This document shows, one piece after another, positions 42,867 to 52,379 of a stretch of 64,000 bases of DNA. Every line of letters begins with the position of its first letter. Positions within the stretch are counted from its first letter, which is position 1. The notes under the pieces were generated by a model that searched no databases, had not been told where the DNA came from, and saw only the letters and a list, made by a program, of their open reading frames with translations. The translations under genes and the position numbers were made by a program. Source of the stretch: Chloroflexi bacterium CFX6 (GTDB lineage Bacteria; Chloroflexota; Anaerolineae; Anaerolineales; Villigracilaceae); assembly GCA_030263595.1 (NCBI GenBank), contig SZPG01000006.1:120115-184114 (forward strand), given 5' to 3'.

Positions 42867-43883
42867 ATGCAAAACGAACTCACGCAACCCGGTCCACTGC
42901 TCGATAAAGGCGGCAGGCTGGCACAGGTCGGCTGGTCGCGCAAGCCGCTTTTGGATTGCAATCTCGAAAACACACGCTTTCACCGTTTCCGCGTCAAACG
43001 CTGGGACTACTACGCGGTCTTCACGCCGAACCGCTTCTTCTCCGCCACCATCGCGGACCTCGGCTACGCGGGCAATATCTTCGTTTACACGCTCGGCTTC
43101 AAGACAGGCGAACTGCACGAAGAGGGATTGGTCATCCCGTTTGGGAAGGGGATCAGTCTCGAGCGGAATCCCGAAGCGGGCGAAGCCTCCTTTGCGAACG
43201 ACAAGGTCTCAATGAAGTTTCAAGCGGATGGAGGCGCGCGCCGCGTCGTCCTCCATTGGGCTGGGTTCAACAACGGACGCGGAATCCACGCTGACGTCAC
43301 GCTGCGCGAACTTCCGAACCACGAGTCCATGAACATTGTCATTCCCATCCGCGCGAATCGTTTCTACCTCAACACAAAGATCAACTGCATGCCCGCACAG
43401 GGACACATTCAATACGGCGATCAACTCGAGAACCTTGAACCCGAAACCTGCATCGGTTCATTGGATTGGGGGCGCGGGGTGTGGGAATATCGAAGTTTTT
43501 GGAACTGGGCGAGCGCTTCGGGGCTTTTGCCTGACGGGCGGACAATCGGCTTGAATCTCGGGCAGGGATTCGGCGACCTGAGCAAAGCCACCGAGAACGC
43601 CCTCATCCTGAACGGACGCATCCAAAAACTGGGGGCGGTTCGTTTCGATTACAAGTCGGGCGATTACATGCAGCCCTGGCGTTTCACAGACGATGAAGGA
43701 CGCCTCGACCTGGCATTCACTCCCTTCAAGGACCGCACCGCGCGGACCAATCTGGGAATCATCTTCAGCGAAGTGCATCAGATGTTCGGGCGGTATAACG
43801 GACGCGTGATTCTCGATGACGGCGCGCCGCTCGAAATCAAAGACTTGATTGGATTCGCCGAAGAACACCACGCGCGTTGGTGA
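42867..43883 (+). CDS. DUF2804 family protein
   Basis: 338 residues. WSRKPLLDCNLENTRF, HFRVKRWDYYAVFTPN-like KRWDYYAVFTPNRFFSATIAD and SLDWGRGVWEYRSFWNWASASG are the conserved segments of DUF2804, a beta-rich family related in fold to AttH/tocopherol cyclase-like lipocalins. It probably binds or converts a hydrophobic ligand. Start 42867 has GAAAGGCAGG upstream; a frame beginning at 42831 overlaps the -10 box. Confidence 0.85.
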   Translation: MQNELTQPGPLLDKGGRLAQVGWSRKPLLDCNLENTRFHRFRVKRWDYYAVFTPNRFFSATIADLGYAGNIFVYTLGFKTGELHEEGLVIPFGKGISLERNPEAGEASFANDKVSMKFQADGGARRVVLHWAGFNNGRGIHADVTLRELPNHESMNIVIPIRANRFYLNTKINCMPAQGHIQYGDQLENLEPETCIGSLDWGRGVWEYRSFWNWASASGLLPDGRTIGLNLGQGFGDLSKATENALILNGRIQKLGAVRFDYKSGDYMQPWRFTDDEGRLDLAFTPFKDRTARTNLGIIFSEVHQMFGRYNGRVILDDGAPLEIKDLIGFAEEHHARW

Positions 43884-43889
43884 TAAACC

Positions 43890-44285
43890 ATGAAACAGAT
43901 CATTGGCGCAATCTCCCTGCTTGTGCGCGACTATGATGAAGCGATCGCATTCTACGTTGGCAAGCTTGGTTTCACGCTGGTCGAAGATTCGGACCTGGGC
44001 GGGGGCAAACGCTGGGTGCTGGCAGCCCCACCGGGGTCCAGTGAGACGCGCTTGCTGCTGGCGAAGGCAGCCACCCCGGAGCAGGAGTCCCGCGTCGGGA
44101 ACCAAACGGGCGGGCGCGTCTTCCTCTTTCTTCATACAGATAACTTCCAGCGCGATTATGAAAGGATGACATCGAAAGGTATCCGCTTTCTGGAAGAGCC
44201 GAGATACGAGTCCTATGGCACGGTCGCCGTCTTCGAAGATATCTATGGCAACAAATGGGATTTGTTGGAATTGAAAACATGGTGA
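43890..44285 (+). CDS. VOC-superfamily (glyoxalase-like) protein
   Basis: 131 residues with two beta-alpha-beta-beta-beta units. MKQIIGAISLLVRDYDEAIAFYVGKLGF is the typical first half, and GTVAVFEDIYGNKWDLLE carries the metal-ligand Glu/Asp region of the second. VOC members act in methylglyoxal detoxification, ring cleavage or antibiotic resistance; this one is closest to the glyoxalase/bleomycin-resistance type without a clear function. Starts six bases after the DUF2804 stop. Confidence 0.85.
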   Translation: MKQIIGAISLLVRDYDEAIAFYVGKLGFTLVEDSDLGGGKRWVLAAPPGSSETRLLLAKAATPEQESRVGNQTGGRVFLFLHTDNFQRDYERMTSKGIRFLEEPRYESYGTVAVFEDIYGNKWDLLELKTW

Positions 44286-44324
44286 TGTTGGTAAAATGGA
44301 AACATCAATCGAAAGGAAAAAATC

Positions 44325-46133
44325 ATGCCAACTCCTCTTCCCCGCTCAAAAGTAAAAAAGAATCAAACCTGGAACGCCGAAAGCGTTTTTGCCTCATCCG
44401 ACGAGTTCGATATCGAGGTTCAGAGAATTCTCGACACTTTGCCCGAGATCAAAAAATATCAGGGACATCTCGGCGACAGTGCGGATGTGTTCCTCGAAGC
44501 GATGGACGCCCTGGATGCGCTCGAGCAACGCTCGATGAAAGTACGCGTGTATGCCAACCTGTCCAACGCGGTGGACGCGAACGACGAACTGGGCGCGGCG
44601 ATGAACGGCAAAGCCATGTCCGCGCTGGCTCAGATCGGCGCGGCGGTCTCTTTCGTCGAACCGGAATTGTTATTCGTGGGCGAGGCGAAGTTGCGCGAAT
44701 GGATGAGGGACGACCCGCGCATGAAACTGTACGAGCATTTCATCGCCGACTTGTTCCGCCGGCAGGCGCACGTCCGGGATGCGGAGGTGGAGGAACTGCT
44801 TGGCATGTTGCGCGACCCGTTCGGCGCGGTCCGCAACACGGCAGGGATGCTGGCAAACGCCGATTTCAAATTCAAGCCTGCGCGCGACAGCACTGGTAAA
44901 AGACTGGATTTGACCCAAAGCACGAAGAACTCCCTCATGCACTCCCCGGACCGCAAGGCGCGCAAAACGGCATGGGAAAATTACCACGACAGGTATCTCG
45001 AATACAAGCACACCCTCGCCGGCAACCTTGCCGCCTCGGTCAAACAGAACGTGTTCAACATGAAGGCGCGCAAGTTCGACTCCTCGCTCGAAGCCACCTT
45101 GTTCAGCGGCGACGTGCCGGTGGAAATGTTCCACAACCTGCTGGACATCTTCAAAAAGAGACTTCCACTCTGGCACAAGTACTGGCGCATCCGCCGCAAG
45201 GCTTTGGGCGTGAAGACCCTGCATCCCTACGACGTGTGGGCGCCGCTCACGACGAAGAAGCACAAGGTCCCGTTCGAGACCGCAGTAGACTGGATCTGCG
45301 AAGGGCTCGCGCCGATGGGCGAGGAATACGTGAATACCATGCGAAAGGGATGCCTGGAAGACCGCTGGGTGGACTGGTCGCCGAACGCCGGCAAACGCGA
45401 GGGCGCCTTCTCGACGCGCGTGCCAAGCGACACGTATCCGTTCATCATGATGAGCTACACCGACGACATCGGGAGCCTGAGCACCCTCTCGCACGAACTC
45501 GGTCACTCGATGCACGCGTATTACGCCAGCCGCTCCCAGCCGATGATCTACTACACCTATCCCTCCATCATCGCGGAGACTGCCTCGAACTTCAACCAGG
45601 CAATGACCCGCGCCCACCTGCTCAAAACCAACCCGGGCAAGTCCTTCCAGATCGCATTGCTGGAGGAGGCGATGGGAAACTTCCACCGTTACTTTTTCAT
45701 CATGCCCACGCTCGCCCGCTTCGAACTGGAGACGCATCAGCGCGCCGAAAAAGGTCAGCCTCTCACCGCCGAATATATGATCAACCTCATGGCGAACCTG
45801 TTCAGCGAAGGCTTCGGAGGGGAAATGAATTTGGACCGTGAGCGCGTCGGCATTACGTGGGGCACGTTCACCACGCACCTCTACATTGACTTCTACTCGT
45901 TCCAGTACGCCATCGGCATCTCCGCCGCGAACGCCATTGCCAAACGCATCCTCGAGGGTGTTCCCAACGCCGCGCAGGATCACATCAACTTCCTCAAGGC
46001 GGGTTCGTCCAATCCGCCGATGGAGGTGTACAAGATCGCGGGCATTGACATGACCTCCACGCAGCCCATCGAGGACGCGTTCGACGCGTTGGAGGAATAC
46101 GTGGATCGTTTGGGTGTGTTGACCGGCGGATGA
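44325..46133 (+). CDS. pepF: Oligoendopeptidase F-type M3 metallopeptidase
   Basis: 602 residues. Zinc motif HELGH at 390-394 with downstream glutamate in SIIAETASNFNQA. The N-terminal helical domain and the C-terminal FSEGFGGEMNLDRERVGITWGTFTTHLYIDFYSFQYAIGISAA complete an M3B family member. These cytosolic enzymes cleave peptides of about 7-17 residues. The start uses GAAAGGAAAAAATC before ATG. It reads alone between two repeats. Confidence 0.94.
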   Translation: MPTPLPRSKVKKNQTWNAESVFASSDEFDIEVQRILDTLPEIKKYQGHLGDSADVFLEAMDALDALEQRSMKVRVYANLSNAVDANDELGAAMNGKAMSALAQIGAAVSFVEPELLFVGEAKLREWMRDDPRMKLYEHFIADLFRRQAHVRDAEVEELLGMLRDPFGAVRNTAGMLANADFKFKPARDSTGKRLDLTQSTKNSLMHSPDRKARKTAWENYHDRYLEYKHTLAGNLAASVKQNVFNMKARKFDSSLEATLFSGDVPVEMFHNLLDIFKKRLPLWHKYWRIRRKALGVKTLHPYDVWAPLTTKKHKVPFETAVDWICEGLAPMGEEYVNTMRKGCLEDRWVDWSPNAGKREGAFSTRVPSDTYPFIMMSYTDDIGSLSTLSHELGHSMHAYYASRSQPMIYYTYPSIIAETASNFNQAMTRAHLLKTNPGKSFQIALLEEAMGNFHRYFFIMPTLARFELETHQRAEKGQPLTAEYMINLMANLFSEGFGGEMNLDRERVGITWGTFTTHLYIDFYSFQYAIGISAANAIAKRILEGVPNAAQDHINFLKAGSSNPPMEVYKIAGIDMTSTQPIEDAFDALEEYVDRLGVLTGG

Positions 46134-46162
46134 TCGCGTTTCATGTGATTGGGTTTTATAAT

Positions 46163-46245
46163 CAGGGAATTACGAAAACCTCGCGTAGCGCGCAATTTGA
46201 CGTTAGACGCCTGCGGCAGCGTCAATTACGCGCTTTCACAAAGTA
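46163..46245. repeat. Palindromic repeat, copy B
   Basis: ACGAAAACCTCGCGTAG, then GACGTTAGACGCCTGCGGCA, then GCGTCAATTACGCGCTTTC match copy A at most positions; the central spacer is 20 bases shorter. It lies between pepF and the gene at 46280. Confidence 0.85.
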
Positions 46246-46279
46246 GCGACAATGGGAGCGTCGCGCCCCGGAGGCGAAC

Positions 46280-47185
46280 ATGAAAAAGGCAGACAAAAAG
46301 AAGGAAGAAGAGATCGTCCCTGTCCCTGAAGAACGCCAGATCGAACCCGTCGAGGAAATGGTCGAGGATAAGGTTGTAGAAGAAGAAAAGGCGGAAGAGG
46401 AGAAAAAGGACGAAACGCCGCGGCAGACCTTCGGTCAGATCGTGAGGCGTTTCGTCCTCGCCGTCCTGCGCCTCATCATCATCGTGGCGGTCATCGGCGG
46501 ATGCGGAGCGTTGATCTTTTACGGCGCGCCGTTCCTGTACGATAATTTCATCCAACCGGTGGAACAGAACGCTTCGCAAATGAACGACATCGCCCTCAGG
46601 CAGAGTCAACTCGAGTTTCAGATCATGGATTTGCAGACGCGTCTCGCGACGCTCGAGGCTGGTCAGACATCCCAGAGCGATTCCCTCGCTGAAATCGCCT
46701 CCGACATTCGAACGCTCGAAGCCGATCAAACAGCCCAAAGCGAGTCGCTTGCCGCGCTCGACGCGCGCCTCCAGACGCTCGAAGGCGCGGACGCCGAACG
46801 GAACGAATCGCTTGCCGATCTGACGTATCAAACGAACCTGCTTCAGGCAATGGAACTGCTTTCACGCGCGAGGTTGTTCCTCTATCAAAGCAATTTCGGC
46901 CTGGCGCGTTCGGACGTGGGCGCCGCGCGGGACATTCTGGCAGAGATGCAAGCCGCCGCGCCCGAATCCAAACAAAAGGACCTGACCGAGGCGATCTTCC
47001 GTCTCGACCTCGCCTTGAAGAACCTCCCGGATTTTCCCGTCGCCGCCAGCGACGATCTCGACATTGCGTGGCAGATCCTTATCGAGGGCTATCCCGTCGC
47101 CCTCACCGCCACATTGACCCCGTTCCCCACCTCAACCGCCGCTCCGCTCCCCACCACCACAGGGACGCCAACGCCAACTCCCTGA
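46280..47185 (+). CDS. Single-pass membrane protein with coiled coil
   Basis: 301 residues. A highly charged, Glu/Lys-rich cytosolic tail (1-47) leads to one membrane helix (about 57-82), then a long coiled coil (about 95-175) with repeated T-L-E-A-x-Q-x-x-Q-S-x-S-L-A-x units, a helical domain (180-255), and a Thr/Pro-rich end (about 270-301). No enzyme motif. The three near-identical coiled-coil units suggest internal duplication. Function unknown; a structural or scaffold role at the envelope is plausible. Confidence 0.75.
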   Translation: MKKADKKKEEEIVPVPEERQIEPVEEMVEDKVVEEEKAEEEKKDETPRQTFGQIVRRFVLAVLRLIIIVAVIGGCGALIFYGAPFLYDNFIQPVEQNASQMNDIALRQSQLEFQIMDLQTRLATLEAGQTSQSDSLAEIASDIRTLEADQTAQSESLAALDARLQTLEGADAERNESLADLTYQTNLLQAMELLSRARLFLYQSNFGLARSDVGAARDILAEMQAAAPESKQKDLTEAIFRLDLALKNLPDFPVAASDDLDIAWQILIEGYPVALTATLTPFPTSTAAPLPTTTGTPTPTP

Positions 47186-47243
47186 AAAGGCTCCTGCATC
47201 CCTTCTGTCATTTCGACGGCTCATGTGATTGCTGGATTCTCCC

Positions 47244-47271
47244 TTGACAAATAGACAGACATCTATATAAT
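47244..47271 (+). promoter_or_regulatory. arsR promoter
   Basis: TTGACA (47244-47249), 16 bases, TATAAT (47266-47271), consensus at both boxes. The operator lies in the spacer and -10. Confidence 0.85.
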
Positions 47272-47272
47272 A
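47251..47272. promoter_or_regulatory. ArsR operator 1
   Basis: ATAGA-N6-TCTAT palindrome followed by ATAAT, matched at most of 22 positions by 47652-47673 ahead of arsM. Confidence 0.7.
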
Positions 47273-47291
47273 TCCATCGAAGGTTGTCAAT

Positions 47292-47603
47292 ATGAAAGCG
47301 AACCCTGTCCTCTTCGCCAAAGCCATCGCCGACGAAACCCGCCAGAAGATCATGAGCGCGTGTTGCTGCCGCTGGCTCTCGGTCAATGAGATCGTCGAAA
47401 AGATGGAAGTCTCCCAGCCCACGGTCTCGCATCATCTCGCCATCCTGCGCGAGGCGGGCTTGGTGGACGTGCGCGAGGAAGGCAAACAGACCTTCTATAC
47501 GCTCAACCAGGAGCGCGTCGCGTATTGCTGCGGGCAGTTGATGATCAAGTTCGCGCCCGAATCCGAAACGACCCTGACCGTCAAACAAGCCATCCAGAGT
47601 TGA
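47292..47603 (+). CDS. arsR: ArsR-family metalloregulator
   Basis: 103 residues, winged helix. CCC at 24-26 (SACCCRWLS) sits where ArsR proteins have their thiolate metal site (ELCVCDL), so arsenite or a similar thiophile is the likely inducer. The recognition helix is SQPTVSHHLAILREAG (about 41-56). YCCG near 78-81 could add ligands. As a repressor it should bind the palindrome in its own promoter and the matching site before arsM. arsM follows 78 bases downstream. Confidence 0.92.
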   Translation: MKANPVLFAKAIADETRQKIMSACCCRWLSVNEIVEKMEVSQPTVSHHLAILREAGLVDVREEGKQTFYTLNQERVAYCCGQLMIKFAPESETTLTVKQAIQS

Positions 47604-47651
47604 ACGCGGGATGCCGTCCCGGGCGGCGTCCCGTTTATTGCGCCAAAATAC

Positions 47652-47673
47652 ATAGACAAACTTCGATATAAGG
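47652..47673. promoter_or_regulatory. ArsR operator 2, before arsM
   Basis: ATAGACAAACTTCGATATAA: same ATAGA-N6-TC-AT frame as operator 1, nine bases before the arsM start and covering a possible -10. Confidence 0.65.
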
Positions 47674-47681
47674 ATAGATCA

Positions 47682-48509
<828 letters not shown>

Positions 48510-48531
48510 AGGGGAAAGTAAGAGGTAATAA

Positions 48532-48565
48532 ACGAAGACGGCTTGTGGTGGAGCCGTCTTCGTTG
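48532..48565. terminator. Terminator between arsM and 48566
   Basis: AACGAAGACGGCT pairs over 13 bp with AGCCGTCTTCGTT around an 8-base loop. Confidence 0.75.
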
Positions 48566-49645
48566 TTATTGATCTTCCTCGTCTTCTTCGTCCCCTTCGA
48601 AATACGCATCATCGTACAATGCCTTGTTGGAAAATTGTTCCAACAGCATTTCCTCCGTGTATCTCCGCTGTTCGGGGTCCTCGATGTCGTCCAAAAACTC
48701 GCGCGCCCACTTGGGAAACCTGCTCACGTCAATCTCGCGGCGCTCGATCTTATCCAGATAACTCCAGTCCACCGGGCTGTCGGGCGCGGTTTCACCTGTA
48801 TCGTTCAACAACTCATTCATCTTCTCTTCGAGGGTGGGCGGCACATGTTCGATCGGCTTCATACCGGGAGGCAGTTCCTCCGGGTCGGGCGGGCGATATT
48901 GATTCAAAACGCTTTCGGGCGATTCGATTGCCTCCAGCGCCTCGGGGTCGGTCTCCATCATCCTGCGGCGGAAGCGGTCCCCTTCCCCTCTTGGAGGGAT
49001 CCATGGAATCCTGTCCTGGTTATCGCGCCACCAGCGGACCTCCACCCATAAGCGGCGCGCGTCCCTGTCATCGGGGGATTGTCGCAGGAGTTCTTCAAGC
49101 ACGTCCACCGACTCAGCAAAGTATCCCTGCTCGGCGTATTTCTTTCCCACCCAATACGTCACCGCGCGCGGGTCTTTCGACAGGCGGATCGCCTCCTGGA
49201 AGATCTGCCACGCGCCTTCCGCGCCTTGGGTCTGCCCGCCGAGATAATCCTCCAGCAATTGCACGTGACCCGCGTGCAGGTATTTCTTCACGTCTTCGGG
49301 TCCTTCGCGTTCGTGTTCGAAGCCTTCTTCGTATTCGCGATGTTTCGCATCCCAGCGCGAGACGTAACCGAACGATAAAGCCAGCCTGCGGCGATGCTGC
49401 CAGGGACGGTCGTCCCATTCGTCAATGAGGCGGCTCAAGGCGCGGCGGTTGTCACGGATCAGGTTGGGATTGCGGTAGGCGCGTTCGATCATTCTCTTCG
49501 CGCCTGCGTGTTCGGGAAACAGAGCGAGAATATCGAAGCAGAGTCCCGCCGCCTCGCACGGGTCCAGATCCTCTTCGTCCGCGAGCAATCGCTCGGCTTC
49601 CGCCATCGCCCTGTGGACGTAATCGGGATATTGCGGCTCGGTCAT
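48566..49645 (-). CDS. TPR-like acidic protein of unknown function
   Basis: 359 residues. Helix pairs at about 10-60 and 130-210 (VQLLEDYLGGQTQGAEGAW, AVTYWVGKKYAEQGYFAESV, LEELLRQSPDDRDARRLW) resemble tetratricopeptide repeats. A charged, proline-containing region follows, and the end is very acidic (DDAYFEGDEEDEEDQ). Cytosolic, no enzyme motif. ATG 49645 is preferred; TATAAT on the minus strand ends six bases before it, so the mRNA may be leaderless. Confidence 0.7.
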   Translation of the reverse strand: MTEPQYPDYVHRAMAEAERLLADEEDLDPCEAAGLCFDILALFPEHAGAKRMIERAYRNPNLIRDNRRALSRLIDEWDDRPWQHRRRLALSFGYVSRWDAKHREYEEGFEHEREGPEDVKKYLHAGHVQLLEDYLGGQTQGAEGAWQIFQEAIRLSKDPRAVTYWVGKKYAEQGYFAESVDVLEELLRQSPDDRDARRLWVEVRWWRDNQDRIPWIPPRGEGDRFRRRMMETDPEALEAIESPESVLNQYRPPDPEELPPGMKPIEHVPPTLEEKMNELLNDTGETAPDSPVDWSYLDKIERREIDVSRFPKWAREFLDDIEDPEQRRYTEEMLLEQFSNKALYDDAYFEGDEEDEEDQ

Positions 49646-49651
49646 GCCGTT

Positions 49652-49657
49652 ATTATA
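49652..49657 (-). promoter_or_regulatory. -10 box immediately before 49645
   Basis: TATAAT on the minus strand, six bases upstream of the ATG, no SD motif between. Confidence 0.5.
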
Positions 49658-49684
49658 TTCCGAAGAAATCAGACGCGCACGCCC

Positions 49685-49713
49685 TTGACAGCGCAATCGT
49701 TCGGGGGTAAAAA
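49685..49713 (+). promoter_or_regulatory. Promoter of the tetR gene
   Basis: TTGACA (49685-49690), 17 bases, TAAAAA (49708-49713). Confidence 0.7.
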
Positions 49714-49716
49714 CAT

Positions 49717-49730
49717 ACCGACTGGTCGGT
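49717..49730. promoter_or_regulatory. TetR-type operator palindrome
   Basis: ACCGACTGGTCGGT is a perfect palindrome (6-bp arms, TG centre) placed right after the -10, over the predicted transcription start. Confidence 0.65.
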
Positions 49731-49787
49731 TTTAATCAACCTCACCCCCACCTCCTCTACGGATAGGAGAGGGGAATCAAGGAGAAC

Positions 49788-50378
49788 ATGCAACAACGCA
49801 GTGAAGAGACGCGAACAAAGATCATGGAAGCCGCGATCAAGTTGTTTTCGAATCGCGGGTATAACGCCGCGAGCGTGGACGACATCTGCGCGGAGGCGGG
49901 CATCAGCAAAGGCGCGTTCTATCATCACTTCAAGAGCAAACAGGAATTGTTCCTTGCCTTATTGGATGGCTGGCTGCAAACAATTGACAAAGCCATCGAA
50001 GGCTCGAAGGAACTGTCCGCGCCGGAAACCTTCATGAGCATGACCGAATCCTTTCCGTACATTTTCGAGACCGCGGGAAACAACCTGCCGATGTTCCTGG
50101 AGTTCTGGCTGCAAGCCAGCCGCGATAAGAAGATCTGGGACGCAAGCATCGCGCCCTATCGGCGGTATCACAAGTATTTCACGTCGCTCATCAAAAAGGG
50201 CGTGGACGAAGGTTCGTTCGTCGAGGTGGATCCCGAACTCGCCTCGCGCATGATCGTCTCCACGGCGATGGGCTTGTTGCTGCAAAGCCTGCTTGATCCC
50301 ACAGGCGCAAAATGGGAAAAGGTGGCGCGGGACAGCACGACCATGCTGGTGGATGGTTTGTTGAAAGAGAAGGCGTAG
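49788..50378 (+). CDS. TetR/AcrR-family repressor
   Basis: 196 residues. N-terminal helix-turn-helix (TRTKIMEAAIKLFSNRGYNA, VDDICAEAGISKGAFYHHFKSK, about 8-50) and a helical ligand-binding domain with a conserved FLEFWLQASRD and a C-terminal TetR_C tail. The palindrome at 49717-49730 suggests autorepression. It may control the epimerase-like gene 80 bases downstream. Ligand unknown. Confidence 0.93.
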   Translation: MQQRSEETRTKIMEAAIKLFSNRGYNAASVDDICAEAGISKGAFYHHFKSKQELFLALLDGWLQTIDKAIEGSKELSAPETFMSMTESFPYIFETAGNNLPMFLEFWLQASRDKKIWDASIAPYRRYHKYFTSLIKKGVDEGSFVEVDPELASRMIVSTAMGLLLQSLLDPTGAKWEKVARDSTTMLVDGLLKEKA

Positions 50379-50458
50379 GCAACAGGAAAGCGGCGTCAAC
50401 GTTCTCTAACGTTGCGATATCGGCGTTCGAGAGTGCCTTCTACGCGGAAAGAAAAAAT

Positions 50459-51451
50459 ATGTGGCTTGTAACTGGCGCGACGGGACATATCGGGAACGTC
50501 CTCGTGCGGAAACTTTTGGAGCGCGGGGAAAAGGTGCGGGCGTTGATCCTGCCCGGCGAAAGCGTGGAATCAATTTCCGGCTTGGAGGTCGAGGCGGTGG
50601 AGGGCGATGTCTTGAATCTGGATTCGTTGTTCGAATCTTTTCGAGGCCTCCGCGGCGTCTTCCATCTCGCGGGGGTCATCTCGATTTTGCCGGGACACGA
50701 CGCGCTGGTCCAACGCGTGAATGTGGAAGGCACGCGCAATGTGCTTCACGTTGCAAAGAAAACCGGAATCCAAAAACTGGTGTACACGAGCTCGATTCAT
50801 GCGATCAAACGGATCGAGGCGGGCGTGATTGACGAATCTCTGCCTTATGATCCCGACAATCCGTATGGCGCGTATGACCGCTCGAAGGCGCAGGCGACGT
50901 TGGATGTGCAGGAGGCGGCTCGCGCGGGACTGGAGGCTGTGGTCGCCTGCCCCACGGGCGTGATTGGTCCCTTCGACTTTCGCGGCTCGATGATGGGACA
51001 CGTCATCCGCACCGCCGCTGAAAAGAAGCCGACGCTATACGTGGACGGCGCGTACGATTTCGTGGACGTGCGCGACGTGGCGGACGGATTGATCGCCGCG
51101 GCCGAACACGGCAAACGCGGCGAGAGCTACATTTTGTCCGGTCAGCGGATGAGCGTGAGGTACCTGCTCGAAACCGTGCGCGAGATCACGGGCCATGGAT
51201 TCATGTTGATGAAGATGCCGTTCGAGCTGGCGAAGTGGGCGGCGCAATTCACCCCGTTCTATTACCGCTGGACGAAGACCTCCCCGCGTTTCACCCCGTA
51301 CTCACTGGAAGTTTTGATGAGCAATTCGAATATCAGCCATGCAAAAGCGACGCGCGAACTGGGCTATCAGCCGCGCTCATTATATGAAAGTATTGCAGAC
51401 TCCGTGAGGTGGTTCCTATCGCGCAGGGCTTTTGCAACAATCAAAAAATAA
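50459..51451 (+). CDS. NAD(P)-dependent epimerase/dehydratase (extended SDR)
   Basis: 330 residues. Rossmann motif TGATGHIG (5-12), catalytic Ser in YTSSIHAIKR and the YxxxK motif (YGAYDRSKAQ, about 138-147). VDVRDVADGLIAAAEHGKRG marks the substrate side. This is the dihydroflavonol-4-reductase-like branch of extended SDRs. ATG 50459 gives the glycine motif at its normal place; the longer upstream frame overlaps tetR. Substrate unknown. Confidence 0.9.
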   Translation: MWLVTGATGHIGNVLVRKLLERGEKVRALILPGESVESISGLEVEAVEGDVLNLDSLFESFRGLRGVFHLAGVISILPGHDALVQRVNVEGTRNVLHVAKKTGIQKLVYTSSIHAIKRIEAGVIDESLPYDPDNPYGAYDRSKAQATLDVQEAARAGLEAVVACPTGVIGPFDFRGSMMGHVIRTAAEKKPTLYVDGAYDFVDVRDVADGLIAAAEHGKRGESYILSGQRMSVRYLLETVREITGHGFMLMKMPFELAKWAAQFTPFYYRWTKTSPRFTPYSLEVLMSNSNISHAKATRELGYQPRSLYESIADSVRWFLSRRAFATIKK

Positions 51452-51466
51452 CAAAGGAAAAAGACA

Positions 51467-52327
51467 ATGAAAATAGTAACCGATTGCGCGGCAGACATGC
51501 CGAACGAGGAACTGGAGGAATTGGGCATCGTCCAGGCTCCGCTTTTCATCCAATTCCCCGAGGGCGAAGTGAACTCTGCCGATATTTCGGCGGATGATTT
51601 CTACAACCGCCTCGAAGCCATGCGTCCGCAGATCCCGACAACGGCGCAGCCATCGGGCGGCATCTTCGCGGAGTTGTATCGCAGGATCGCGCAGGTGGAA
51701 AGGGACATCCTCTCGATCCACATCTCATCGGGGTTGAGCGGGACGATCAACGCGGCGCGCGATGGCGGTGAACAGGTAAAGGGCGAGGCGAACGTCAGTT
51801 TTTGGGACACACTCACCCTCTCCGGCGGGGAACGCTTTCAGGTGCTGGCGGCCGCATTCGCGGACAAGGCCGGCTGGGCATATCAAGCCATTCAGGAGCG
51901 TCTCGCAAAGATCCGCGAGAGGACCGAGGTGATCTACACGCTCGACACGCTCGAATACCTGGCGCGCGGCGGGCGCATCGGACGCGTCAAGGCGATGGCG
52001 GGCGCGCTTTTGAATCTCAAGCCGGTCATCCGCGTGGACACGGACGGCAAATACAGCACCGTCACCACCGGGCGCACGCTCGGCAAGTCCATGAAGGCGA
52101 TTACCGATCATCTGGCGGAGAAGTACGGGAACACCCCGTTATGGGTCACTGTATTGCACGGACGCTTCGCCGAAAAAGCGGAGGCGCTTGCCGAAGAATT
52201 CAAGGAAAAACTCAATATCGCAAAACTGGAAGTGATGCGTATTTCGCCGGTGCTTGGCGTGCATACGGGACCGGGCATCGTCGGCGCGGCGGCGGTGCCG
52301 ATGGAGTTGATGGAAGACCTGGGCTAA
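51467..52327 (+). CDS. DegV-family fatty-acid-binding protein
   Basis: 286 residues. DegV/FakB-like fold: IVTDCAADMPNEELEELG, TTAQPSGGIFAELY, HISSGLSGTINAARDG (binding the carboxylate through Ser/Thr) and TLEYLARGGRIGRVKAMAGALLNLKP. In Firmicutes FakB presents fatty acids to FakA kinase; no FakA gene is in the window. It follows the SDR gene by 15 bases. Confidence 0.92.
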   Translation: MKIVTDCAADMPNEELEELGIVQAPLFIQFPEGEVNSADISADDFYNRLEAMRPQIPTTAQPSGGIFAELYRRIAQVERDILSIHISSGLSGTINAARDGGEQVKGEANVSFWDTLTLSGGERFQVLAAAFADKAGWAYQAIQERLAKIRERTEVIYTLDTLEYLARGGRIGRVKAMAGALLNLKPVIRVDTDGKYSTVTTGRTLGKSMKAITDHLAEKYGNTPLWVTVLHGRFAEKAEALAEEFKEKLNIAKLEVMRISPVLGVHTGPGIVGAAAVPMELMEDLG

Positions 52328-52334
52328 ACCGAAA

Positions 52335-52369
52335 GCGCCTCCCTTTTATTGCGGGAGGCGCGTTTTTTT
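52335..52369. terminator. Terminator between convergent genes
   Basis: GCGCCTCCC pairs with GGGAGGCGC across a 9-base loop, followed by G and seven Ts. Confidence 0.85.
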
Positions 52370-52379
52370 CAAACCGATT

